From CAWAMD01 sp963783045 (GTDB lineage: Bacteria > Actinomycetota > Nitriliruptoria > Nitriliruptorales > Nitriliruptoraceae), in assembly GCA_963783045.1 (NCBI GenBank), contig CAWAMD010000005.1, positions 744,001 through 808,000 on the forward strand: a stretch of DNA of 64,000 nucleotides. The letters run 5' to 3'. The translations under genes and the position numbers were made by a program. The notes below the pieces were generated by a model. The model was not told where the DNA came from and searched no databases. It saw nothing but the letters and a program-made list of their open reading frames with translations. Shown here piece after piece: positions 31,635 through 40,800 of this stretch (the first letter of the stretch is position 1; every line of letters starts with the position of its first letter).

Positions 31635-33098
31635 TCACACCCCCGCCGGTTCCGGTGTCTCCACCGGCTGCCGCTCGCAGGCGAGCCACGAGCCGCCCCC
31701 GCGCTTCGTGATGCCCGTCAGAGGGAGGCCGAGCTCGGCGGCGAGGACCTCCATGCAGCGCAGCGTGCAGAACGCGCCCTGGCAGCGCCCCATGCCGGCG
31801 CGGGTGCGGAACTTGATCCCGTCGAGGGTGGCAGCGCCACGGACGACCGCGTCACGGATCTCGCCCTCGGTGACGAGCTCGCAGCGGCACACGATCCGCG
31901 CGTAGCGCGGATCGGTGTCCGCCAGGGTCCGTCGCGCCTCGTCGTCGAGCGCGGCGACGCGGACGGGGTGCTCGATGCCGGGCTCCCAACCGTCCCGTGG
32001 CATCAACGTCAGCCCGTCCTCGACGAGCAGGTCGAGCACCAGATCGGCGATGGCCGGCGCGGCCGTGAGCCCCGGGGACTGGATCCCGGCGACGTTGAGG
32101 AATCCGGGGCGGGCGGTCGGTCCGATGAGGAAGTCCTCGCCCTCGATGACCGCCCGGTTCCCGGCGAACTCGGCGATCACGTCCCGGCGTCCGATCCCCG
32201 GGACGAGCCGCTGAGCGGCGGCGAACACCGCCTCGGCGCCCTGGGGCGTGGTGGCGAGGTCGTCCTTGTGCTCGACCATCTCGGCGGTCGGGCCGACGAT
32301 GATCGTGCCGTCGACGGTCGGGTTGACGATCGTGCCCTTCGTCGTGGGGGTCGGGCAGGGGAACACCAGCCGGCTGACGAGCCCGGTCAGCCGCCGGTCG
32401 AGGAGGTACTCCTCGCCCTTGCGCGGCCGGATCGTGAACGTGCCGACACCGGCCATGGCGGCGATCTCGTCGGCGTAGAGCCCGGCGGCGTTGACGACGT
32501 GGGACGCCACGACGGTCCGGGTCGGCGTGTGCACGACGAGGTCGCCGTCGCCGTCGGCGTCGATCGCGATCACGGGCTGACCGGTGGCGATCTCGACGCC
32601 GTGCCGGGCGGCGTGCTCGGCGAGCAGCAACGTCGCCTCGTACGGATTGGTCACCGCGGCGGTGGGGGCCCACAGCGCCCCGACGAGGTCCGGGTTCAGG
32701 TTCGGCTCGGCGGCGAGCACCCGGGCGGGCCCCCACCGCTCGACCCCGGGGACGCCTGTCGCCGCCGCTCGCGCTGCGAGCCGGTCGAGGTGGGCGAGGT
32801 CGGCGTCGTCGAGCGCGACGACGAGCATGCCGACACCTCGCATCCCGAACCCGAGGTCGCGGTGCCAGGCGTGCCACCCGCGGTTGCCGGGCCACTCCAG
32901 GCGGCCCTTGAGGGTCGCCGGGTCGGCAAGGATCCCGGCGTGCACGATCCCGCTGTTCGCCTTCGTGGTGCCGAAGGCCACCTCGCACTCGCGCTCGAGC
33001 AGGATCGTGCGGACGGTCGAGAAGGACAGGGCACGGGCGAGCGCAACCCCGACGATGCCGCCGCCGACGATCGCGACGTTGTAGCGTTCCCACGCCAC
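31635..33098 (-). CDS. GlpA-like FAD-dependent oxidoreductase with Fer2_BFD domain
   Basis: A 487-residue protein. The N-terminal DAO fold has NVAIVGGGIVGVALARALS and later VVNAAGLYADEIA; the C-terminal BFD-type [2Fe-2S] domain has IVCRCELVTEGEI and GMGRCQGAFCTLRC. This architecture is that of anaerobic glycerol-3-phosphate dehydrogenase-like enzymes, though L-2-hydroxyglutarate or other 2-hydroxy acids are alternatives. GAGGAG precedes the GTG at 33098. It heads a four-gene unit (this gene, FAD oxidoreductase, DUF1667, hydrolase-membrane fusion). No glpK or glpF is nearby, so the substrate stays open. Confidence 0.88.
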   Translation of the reverse strand: MAWERYNVAIVGGGIVGVALARALSFSTVRTILLERECEVAFGTTKANSGIVHAGILADPATLKGRLEWPGNRGWHAWHRDLGFGMRGVGMLVVALDDADLAHLDRLAARAAATGVPGVERWGPARVLAAEPNLNPDLVGALWAPTAAVTNPYEATLLLAEHAARHGVEIATGQPVIAIDADGDGDLVVHTPTRTVVASHVVNAAGLYADEIAAMAGVGTFTIRPRKGEEYLLDRRLTGLVSRLVFPCPTPTTKGTIVNPTVDGTIIVGPTAEMVEHKDDLATTPQGAEAVFAAAQRLVPGIGRRDVIAEFAGNRAVIEGEDFLIGPTARPGFLNVAGIQSPGLTAAPAIADLVLDLLVEDGLTLMPRDGWEPGIEHPVRVAALDDEARRTLADTDPRYARIVCRCELVTEGEIRDAVVRGAATLDGIKFRTRAGMGRCQGAFCTLRCMEVLAAELGLPLTGITKRGGGSWLACERQPVETPEPAGV

Positions 33099-33240
33099 GT
33101 GACACTCCTCGCCACGTTGTGCAGCCGCACCAAGCCCCGCGGTGCCGGCCACGTCACGAGCCTGCGTCGGATGCGGCCCGGCCGTCAGAGCCCAACGGCT
33201 CAGCGCAGTGCGCCCGAAGGTCCCGCGCCGCTCGGCGCCC

Positions 33241-33981
33241 TCAGCGATACTCGGGGTTGTCGAGGAACCCGAAGCGCTCACCGGCGAGCCAGCGCGGCCG
33301 CTGGTTGCCGTAGGCCGGGATCCCACCCGCATCGCGCAGCAGCCGGGCGAGGTGGAGGAGGTTCCACGTCATGAACGTGGTGTTGCGGTTCGTGAAGTCG
33401 TTCTCGAAACCGACGGGCGGGCCGCCGTCGGGATCGGGGTCGCCGTAGGAGGCGCCGGGTCCGACCTCACCGATCCAGCCGGCGTCGGCCTGGGGTGGGA
33501 TCGCGAACCCGAGGTGCTGCAGGGAGTACAGGACGGCCATGGCACAGTGCTTCACGCCGTCCTCGTTGCCGGTCACCAGGCAGCCGCCGACCCGACCGTA
33601 GTAGGCGTACTGCTCGCGGTCGTTGTACTCGCCCGAGTAGCCGTAGAGGCGCTCGATGACGCGGGCGCAGACGGACGAGATCTGCCCGAGCCAGATCGGG
33701 GTCGACAGGACCAGGATGTCCGCGGCCATGACCTGGGCCTGGATCGCCGGCCAGTCGTCGCGGTCGAACCCGTGGGCGGTCATGTCGGGGTACACGCCGG
33801 GGACGATCTCGTGGTCGACGGCCCGGATGACCGTCACGTCGACACCCTGGTCCCGCATGATGGCGATGGCCCGGTCGGCAAGGAGCTGGGTGTGCGACGG
33901 CTGCGGCGTCCGGTTGAGCGTGCAGTTGATGAAGACGGCCCGCAGGTCGTCGTAGGTCGCGGGTGGGCGCGTCTCGTCCAC
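33241..33981 (-). CDS. Flavodoxin-fold NAD(P)H-dependent oxidoreductase
   Basis: A 246-residue FMN-reductase/flavodoxin-like protein. It starts with AVFINCTLNR, the phosphate-binding strand-loop, then has ADILVLSTPIWLGQISSVCARVIERLY, typical of NADPH-dependent FMN reductases, and YGRVGGCLVTGNEDGVKHCA. The last 60 residues form an unusual extension rich in aromatic residues. GGAGG precedes the GTG at 33981. It lies between polA and the GlpA-like operon on the same strand. It may reduce quinones, azo compounds or free FMN; unproven. Confidence 0.82.
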   Translation of the reverse strand: MDETRPPATYDDLRAVFINCTLNRTPQPSHTQLLADRAIAIMRDQGVDVTVIRAVDHEIVPGVYPDMTAHGFDRDDWPAIQAQVMAADILVLSTPIWLGQISSVCARVIERLYGYSGEYNDREQYAYYGRVGGCLVTGNEDGVKHCAMAVLYSLQHLGFAIPPQADAGWIGEVGPGASYGDPDPDGGPPVGFENDFTNRNTTFMTWNLLHLARLLRDAGGIPAYGNQRPRWLAGERFGFLDNPEYR

Positions 33982-34014
33982 GTCCGTTCCTCCGCTCCGG
34001 ATTCCCGCCCAGAC

Positions 34015-34057
34015 GTGTGAAGGGTAGTCCGCACGACAACGGGATAACCCTTCACAC
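34015..34057. terminator. Palindromic terminator with GTGAAGGGT arms (dispersed repeat copy 2)
   Basis: GTGTGAAGGGT (34015-34025) and ACCCTTCACAC (34047-34057) are perfect arms with a 21-base inner segment. The site is 9 nt beyond the polA stop. Core arms match the element at 27865-27904. Confidence 0.75.
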
Positions 34058-34066
34058 ATCTGGTGG

Positions 34067-36739
34067 TCAGTGCTTCTGGGCGTCGAACCAGGTCGGGCCG
34101 AACGCCGTGTCGACGTCCAGGGGCACCCGCAGGTCGCAGACCGACGCCATCTCTTCGACCACCAGCGCCTCGGCGGCGTCGAGCTCGTCCTCGGGGACCT
34201 CGAGCATGATCTCGTCGTGGACCTGCAGCAGCATCTGGGTGCGCAGCCCGGAGCGGTCCAGCGCCCGTTGCACCTGCACCATCGCGAGCTTGATGACGTC
34301 GGCGGCGGTGCCCTGGATCGGGGCGTTCAGCGCCATCCGTTCGGCCATCTGCCGCCGGTTGTAGTTGTCGGACAGCAGGTCGGGCAGGTAGCGCCGACGG
34401 CCGAAGAGCGTGGTCGTGAACCCGTCGCGGCGTGCGTCGGAGACGGCCTGCTCGAGGAACTGCGAGACCTTCGGGAACCGGGCCATGTAGGCGTCGACGA
34501 TCTCCTGCGCCTCGTCGGGCGGGATGCCGAGCGACTGGCCGAGCCCGTAGGAGGTCAGGCCGTAGGCGAGGCCGTAGTTGATCATCTTCGCCCGGTCGCG
34601 CAGCGTCCCGTCGACGCTGTCCAGCGGCAGGTCCCAGACCTTCGCGGCGGTGGTCGCGTGGATGTCCTCGCCCGTCGCGAAGGCGTCGAGGAGCCCCTCG
34701 TCGCCGGACAGGTGGGCCATGATCCGCAGCTCGATCTGCGAGTAGTCGGCGACGAGCAGCGACGCGAACCCCTCCCCCGGCACGAACGCGCGCCGGATCT
34801 CGCGGCCCTCCTCGCGTCGCACCGGGATGTTCTGCAGGTTCGGGTTGGACGAGGACAGTCGCCCGGTGGCCGCGATCGTCTGCGACAGGGTCGTGTGGAC
34901 CCGGCCGGTCTCGTCGTCGATGAGCGGGGGCAGCGCGTCGACGTAGGTGGACAGCAGCTTCGTGACCTCGCGCCACTCGAGGATGACCTCGATGATCGGG
35001 TGCATGCCGATCAGGCCCTGCATCGCCTGCGCGTCGGTGGTGTAACCCGTCTTGATCCGTCGGGTCTTCGGCAGCTCGAGATCCTCGAAGAGGATCTCCT
35101 GGAGCTGCGGCCCCGACCCGATGTTGAACTCGTGACCGGCGAGGTCCCAGCACTCCTGCTCGAGGTCGCCGACCCGGTCGACGAGCCGCTCGCGGATCTC
35201 GTCGAGGACGTGACGGTCGATCGCGATGCCGGTGCGCTCGAGACGGGCCAGAACCGGGGCGAGCGGCAGCTCGATCGTGTCGAGCAGCTCGCGTTGGCCC
35301 CGCTGGTCGAGCTCCCCTCCGAGGTGCTCGGCGAGCTGGAAGGTCGCCTCGGCGCGCATGGCCCGCAGCTCCCAGTCGTCGGCCTCGATGTCGAGGGCGA
35401 GCTGCCCGGAGTCGTCCTCCCTCGCCTCGGCCCCCAGCGTCCGCTGCAGGTACTGCATCGCGACGCGTTCGAGGTCGAAGCTGCGCTGCTCGGGGTTCAG
35501 CAGGTAGGCGGCGAGCTCGGTGTCGAGCGTGATGCTGGTGATCGACCAGCCACGCGACGCGACCGCGTGGTCGAGCAGCTTGCAGTCGTGTGTGACCTTC
35601 GCGACCGTCGGGTCTGCCAGGAGCCGGGCGAGCGCGTCGAGCTCCGCGGTGCCGACGTCCTCGAACCGGACCGAGACCGGGTCACGGTTGGCGGCCGCCA
35701 GCCCGGCCGCGGTCCAGCGCAGGTGAGGAACGTGGCCGCTCGTGGTCGGGACCACCGCGACGGGCGCCTCGGCGCCGTCCAGCCAGGCGGCCAGCCCGCC
35801 GGCCTCGAGCCGCTCCGGGCTGCGCTCGAACTCGACGGCCTCCTCCTCGACGACGCTGCCGAGGACGTTGCTGACCAACCGGTCGTAGAGCATGCGGAAC
35901 TCGAGCGTGCCGAACAGCCGACGGACGGCGTCGGAGTCGAACTGACCCATCCGCAGGTCGGCGAGGTCGCAGTCCACGTCCACGTCGCGCCGGAGCCGCA
36001 TGATCCGCCGGTTGACGAGCACCTGCTGCTCGTGCTCGCGCAGGTTCTCGGGAAGCTTCTTGCCGCCGACCTCGTCGATGTGGTCGTAGACCCCGGGGAC
36101 GTCGCCGAACTGGGTGACGAGCTTGGCAGCCGTCTTCTCGCCGACGCCCGGCACCCCGGGAAGGTTGTCGGAGTTGTCTCCTCGGAGGGCGGCGTAGTCG
36201 ACATAGGACGCGGGCGGAACCCCGTATCGCTCCTCGACCGCCGACGGCGTCATCTCGGCCATCTCACTGATGCCGCGTAGCGTGTAGAGGACGGTGAGGT
36301 CGTCGCGGACCAGCTGCATGGCGTCGCGGTCCCCGGTGACGACATAGACGTGGAAGCCGTCGTCGGTGGCCCGCTCGGCGATGGTCGCGAGCACGTCGTC
36401 GGCCTCGACCCCCGGCACCTCCACGACCGGGATCTCCATGGCGGCGAGCACCTGCTTGATGAGGTCGACCTGCGGCCGGAACTCGTCGGGCGGGCTCGTC
36501 CGGTTCGCCTTGTACTCGGGGTACGCCGCGGTCCGGGCCACATCGCGGCCCTTGTCGAAGGCCACCCCGATCCCGTCGGGCCGCCGGTCGGCGAGCAGCT
36601 TGATGAGCATGCTCGTGAACCCGTACACCGCGTTCGTCAGCTGGCCGGTCTGCGTCCGCAGCGTGTCGGGCAGGGCGTAGAAGGCGCGATACGCGAGGCT
36701 GTGACCGTCCAGCAGGACGAGGGTCGGGCGCTCGGACAC
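34067..36739 (-). CDS. polA: DNA polymerase I
   Basis: An 890-residue family A polymerase. Residues 1-300 form the 5'-3' exonuclease with LLDGHSLAYRAFYAL, EVPGVEADDVLA and VPGVGEKTAAKL. Residues 310-490 occupy the 3'-5' exonuclease place but lack the expected acidic Exo I DxE, and Exo II is degenerate (THDCKLLDH), so proofreading is probably lost as in many actinobacteria. Residues 500-890 are the polymerase, with motif A VADYSQIELR, motif B RDRAKMINYGLAYG and motif C LQVHDEI. It fills gaps in repair and removes RNA primers. The GTG at 36739 has GAGG 8 nt upstream. A palindromic terminator follows the stop. Confidence 0.97.
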   Translation of the reverse strand: MSERPTLVLLDGHSLAYRAFYALPDTLRTQTGQLTNAVYGFTSMLIKLLADRRPDGIGVAFDKGRDVARTAAYPEYKANRTSPPDEFRPQVDLIKQVLAAMEIPVVEVPGVEADDVLATIAERATDDGFHVYVVTGDRDAMQLVRDDLTVLYTLRGISEMAEMTPSAVEERYGVPPASYVDYAALRGDNSDNLPGVPGVGEKTAAKLVTQFGDVPGVYDHIDEVGGKKLPENLREHEQQVLVNRRIMRLRRDVDVDCDLADLRMGQFDSDAVRRLFGTLEFRMLYDRLVSNVLGSVVEEEAVEFERSPERLEAGGLAAWLDGAEAPVAVVPTTSGHVPHLRWTAAGLAAANRDPVSVRFEDVGTAELDALARLLADPTVAKVTHDCKLLDHAVASRGWSITSITLDTELAAYLLNPEQRSFDLERVAMQYLQRTLGAEAREDDSGQLALDIEADDWELRAMRAEATFQLAEHLGGELDQRGQRELLDTIELPLAPVLARLERTGIAIDRHVLDEIRERLVDRVGDLEQECWDLAGHEFNIGSGPQLQEILFEDLELPKTRRIKTGYTTDAQAMQGLIGMHPIIEVILEWREVTKLLSTYVDALPPLIDDETGRVHTTLSQTIAATGRLSSSNPNLQNIPVRREEGREIRRAFVPGEGFASLLVADYSQIELRIMAHLSGDEGLLDAFATGEDIHATTAAKVWDLPLDSVDGTLRDRAKMINYGLAYGLTSYGLGQSLGIPPDEAQEIVDAYMARFPKVSQFLEQAVSDARRDGFTTTLFGRRRYLPDLLSDNYNRRQMAERMALNAPIQGTAADVIKLAMVQVQRALDRSGLRTQMLLQVHDEIMLEVPEDELDAAEALVVEEMASVCDLRVPLDVDTAFGPTWFDAQKH

Positions 36740-36764
36740 GGGAAGAACCTCGGAGCTCGGGGCG

Positions 36765-36795
36765 TTGTCAGCCTACGGGCCGGGGACCCTACGCT
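36765..36795 (+). promoter_or_regulatory. Candidate promoter of the CnoX-like gene
   Basis: TTGTCA (36765-36770) and TACGCT (36790-36795) are 19 nt apart. The predicted transcription start falls at about 36803, itself an in-frame GTG. This leaves open a leaderless start for the thioredoxin-like gene 46 codons upstream of the TTG. Confidence 0.45.
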
Positions 36796-36940
36796 CCCGC
36801 CCGTGGCGCCGCATCGCGCACCGCGTTCCTACCTCTGGACGTGCGTGTCCGACCGGCGCCTCGCCGAGCCGACCGGCGCGCCCTCCAGTGCGCCCGGTCG
36901 CGGCACGCCCAGACACCGTCGCGCAGCAGGAGATCGTCCG

Positions 36941-37777
36941 TTGGCCGCCTCGCAGCACGTGTTCGACGTGGACCAGACCACCTTCCAGCAGGACGTCGTG
37001 GAACGCTCACGCGAGGTCCCGGTCGTGGTGGACTTCTGGGCCGAGTGGTGCGGCCCGTGCCGGACGCTCGGACCCGCGCTGGAACAGGCCGTCGACAACC
37101 GGGACGGGCAGGTCGTGCTCGCGAAGCTCGACGTGGACAGCAACCAGGCCATCGCCCAGCAGTTCCGCATCCAGGGGATCCCGGCCGTGAAGGCCTTCCG
37201 CGACGGCCAGGTGGTCGCCGAGTTCACGGGGGCCGTCCCGCCGGGGCAGATCGAGTCGTTCCTCGACCAGGTGGTGCCCACCGAGGCCGACAAGGCGGCC
37301 GCGCAGGCGCGCGCCGTGGCCCCGACCGACCGCGAGGCAGCCATGCAGGCGTTCGAGCGTGCGCTCGACCTCGAGCCCAAGCACCGTGCCGCCGCCATCG
37401 GGTTGGCCGAGCTCGTCGTCGAGGACGATCCCGAGCGGGCGCTGCAGCTCGTCAAGCTCCACCGCCCCGATCCCGACGCCGAGGCCGTCGCCACCCGCGC
37501 CGAGCTGGCGCTCTCGGCGGACATCGACGAGGACGCCCTGCGCGGCCGGGTCGAGGCGGACCCGTTCGACGGCGAGGCCCAGCTGGCGCTCGGCCGGGCG
37601 TTGGCCGCCCGACAGGAGTACGGCGCAGCGATCGACCACCTGCTTGCTGCGGTCCGCGCCGGCGGTGAGGTCCGTGAGCCTGCCCGCGAGCAGCTGATCG
37701 GCCTGTTCAACGTCCTCGGGGACGGGCACGAGCTCGTCCGCGCGGCCCGCCCGAAGCTCGCGAACGCGCTCTTCTGA
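36941..37777 (+). CDS. Thioredoxin-TPR protein (CnoX/YbbN-like chaperedoxin)
   Basis: A 278-residue protein. Residues 1-110 form a thioredoxin domain with active site WAEWCGPC (Cys 37 and 40) and cis-Pro segment IQGIPAVKAF. Residues 120-275 form helical repeats of the YbbN type (QAFERALDLEPKHRAAAIGLAEL; PFDGEAQLALGRAL). Such chaperedoxins protect proteins from oxidative aggregation and hand them to chaperones; the actinobacterial forms usually keep the CxxC. The TTG at 36941 is chosen because AGGAG lies 8 nt upstream and the domain starts there. An in-frame leaderless GTG at 36803 is an alternative, but its extra 46 residues look low complexity. Confidence 0.88.
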   Translation: MAASQHVFDVDQTTFQQDVVERSREVPVVVDFWAEWCGPCRTLGPALEQAVDNRDGQVVLAKLDVDSNQAIAQQFRIQGIPAVKAFRDGQVVAEFTGAVPPGQIESFLDQVVPTEADKAAAQARAVAPTDREAAMQAFERALDLEPKHRAAAIGLAELVVEDDPERALQLVKLHRPDPDAEAVATRAELALSADIDEDALRGRVEADPFDGEAQLALGRALAARQEYGAAIDHLLAAVRAGGEVREPAREQLIGLFNVLGDGHELVRAARPKLANALF

Positions 37778-37880
37778 TCATCTGAACCGACCACTCCGCG
37801 GCCGGCAAACGGCTGCCCCGCAACGGTCGCGTCGGGACGTGTGCCCCTACGCGACCAGAGACGGGGAGCGTCCAATCAGG

Positions 37881-40800
37881 GTGTCCGTCGCTCACTCTGG
37901 GTGGTCGCCGTTGAAGCCTTCGTCCTCGATCGCCGTCCTGCCGCGGCGGCGCCCGATCGCACTCACCGTGGCCCTGCTCCTGCTGCTCGTCGGCCTGGTG
38001 CCATCGGTGTCTCGGGCGGACGTGCTCGGGATCGGATCCCCGACGACGTACAAGGAGTACTGGGTTCCGCACTCGCAGTTCACGGGCGGGTGTCTGGGCG
38101 ATCAGAAGTCGGCGGGGTCGTTCTACATCGAGCCGGGCTGGCTGCCCGACTATCCGGCCGGCTACTCGTGTGTGAAGACGGTCACGCTGTCGATCCCCGA
38201 CAACGTCTCCGGGGCGGCCAAGGCCGAGATCTATCTCGACCTGTGGCGGGCCGGACGCGACACGACCGATCTGGCCCGCTTCCAGATCAACGGCGGCACC
38301 GTGCGCCGCACCTACCGTGGCGCGGACTGGTCACGGACCCCGTTCATCGGCGAGATCCCGCTCAGCGAGCTCAGGCAGGGCGACAACACGCTCACGTTCT
38401 CGTCGTCGTCGGGGGCCTACCACATCCACGACGTCATGGTCCGGGTCACCACCGACGCGACGCATCCGATCGCCGGCCCGGGAGACCTGACCCCACCCAC
38501 CGGCGCGCTGACCTCGATCGCGGCGGGCGGGCGTAGCTACGACCCGGCGGCCGGCGGGACCCTCAACGTCGACGACGACACGGTCACCCTGACCGCCACG
38601 GCGGCGGGCGCAGCCCGGGTCGAGTTCCACGCCTCCTACGCCGGCTACGACGAGGACGTCGACGGGACGTTCGTCGGCTGGCACAACCGCTACCGCAACA
38701 CCCTCAACCCTGGCCCGAACGGGGTGATCGACCACATCGCGACCGACACCACCGCCCCCTACAGCGCCACCTGGACCCTGCCCGAGGTCGCCAACCAGAC
38801 CGGCGTGAAGTTCAAGATCCGGGTCGTGGACGCCGCCGGCAACGTCGTCGACGCGCCCGGCGGGCCCTCCGCCCCGTTCACCCTCACCCGCACCCACGAC
38901 ACCAGCGTTCACACGATCCCCGGCTTCGCCGACAACATCCTGTGGGGCGGTGACGGCCGCTTCCCCGCCACCAGGACCTACACCCTGACGCTGCCCACCG
39001 GGTTCGACCCCGCCAGCATCGAGCGTGCCTACCTGCTCGGCTCGTTCTGGCGTAACCCCACCATCGCGATCAACGCCAACCCCGCCTTCCCCGCCTTCAC
39101 CTCCAGCGAGGACTCCTGGAGCCTCTCCGTGCGGACCGTCCCCGCCGGCCAGCTCAAACCCGGCAAGAACACCATCACCTACGGCCACAACGGCGGCTAC
39201 GGCGAGTTCATCGAGAAACCCGGCCCCATGCTCCTCCTCCACTACAAGAACGGGACGTCCGGTGGAGGCGGCGGGCACGACCGAGGCACCCACGATCACC
39301 AGCCAGCCCGCGGACCAGTCGGTGACCGCGGGCCAGACCGCGACCTTCAACGTCACAGCCACCGGCACCGCACCGCTGACCTACCAGTGGCAGCGCAACG
39401 GCACGAACATCACCGGCGCGACCACCGCCTCTTACACCACCCCCGCCACCACACTGGCCGACTCCGGCGACACCTACCGGGTGAAGGTCAGCAACAGCGC
39501 CGGTACGGCCACCAGCGCCGGCGCCACCCTGACGGTCGACTCGCCGCCCTCGTCCCCTCCGCCGGGCCCGCCGAGCGGCGGCGCGTGGTTCGACGGCCGG
39601 TGGGATCTCCGTCTGCCGCTCGACGTGTCGGCATCGGGCAGCGCGCGCAGCGACGCCCCCGCCGAGCTCGAACGTCGACTTCCCGGCGCTGCTCCGCCAG
39701 GCCGGGGTGGCGGGCACGGTGGCGACCGACCGGCTCCTGCTCGTGGAGGTGGACAGCTCGGGCAGCGTGGTCGATGGCGACGTACCGATGCAGTTCGACC
39801 CGGTCACCGCCGGATCGACACGCGGGACGCTGACGTGGCTGCTGACGGGCAGCACGGGTGCGAACCAGACCCGCCACTACCACCTGTACGCGACCACGGG
39901 CACCACGGCGCCGCGAAATGGGACGGCCGCGCAGATCACGTTGACCGACAATGTGACCGACGCCGGTCAGGCCGCCTACCGGATCGCGACGCCCTCGGGC
40001 ACCTGGTACTACCAGAAGGCCGCCGGCGGCTTCTCCTCGCTGGTCGACACCGCCGGCAACGACTGGATCTCCTACTCCACCGCATCCCGCGCGTCGGGCG
40101 AGTACCGCGGCATCCCCAACGCGATCTACCCCGAGGGTGAGTTCCACCCCGGCGCCACCGGATCGACCTCCCGGATCGTGGCCGCCGGTCCGCTCAAGGT
40201 CACCCTCGAGTCGACCACGACCGACAACGCCTGGCAGGAACGCTGGGAGATCTTCCCCGGCTACGCCACCATGACCATGACCCGGGCCGCCCACGCCTAC
40301 TGGTTCCTCTACGAAGGCACCCCCGGCGGAGCCGTCGACGCCAACGACACCGTCACCCGCTCGACCGGCACCACCACACCGCTGGCCACCGCCTGGACCG
40401 GCGACCTGCCCGCCCCCGAGTGGGTCGCTTTCAGCGACCCCGCCGCGGGCCGGTCCCTGTTCGCCGCCCACCACACCGACGACACCGCCATCGACTCGTA
40501 CTGGCTCATGAACAACGCCATGACCGTGTTCGGGTTCGGACGCGACGGCATCACCAGCTCCCTCACCGGCCAGCACAGCATCACCGTCGGCCTCACCAAC
40601 ACGACGAACGTGACGGCGCTGGCCGCCACGGCGACGGCTGCGACGCGACCGATGACGGGTACCGCCGGCGCGCTGGAGCAGTCACCGTCCGACCCCACCC
40701 CCTCGCCGTCACCGACCCCGAGCCCGTCGCCCAGTCCCAGCCCATCCCCGAGCCCGTCGCCGACGCCCAGCCCGACACCGACGACGCCGACCGGTGGTGG

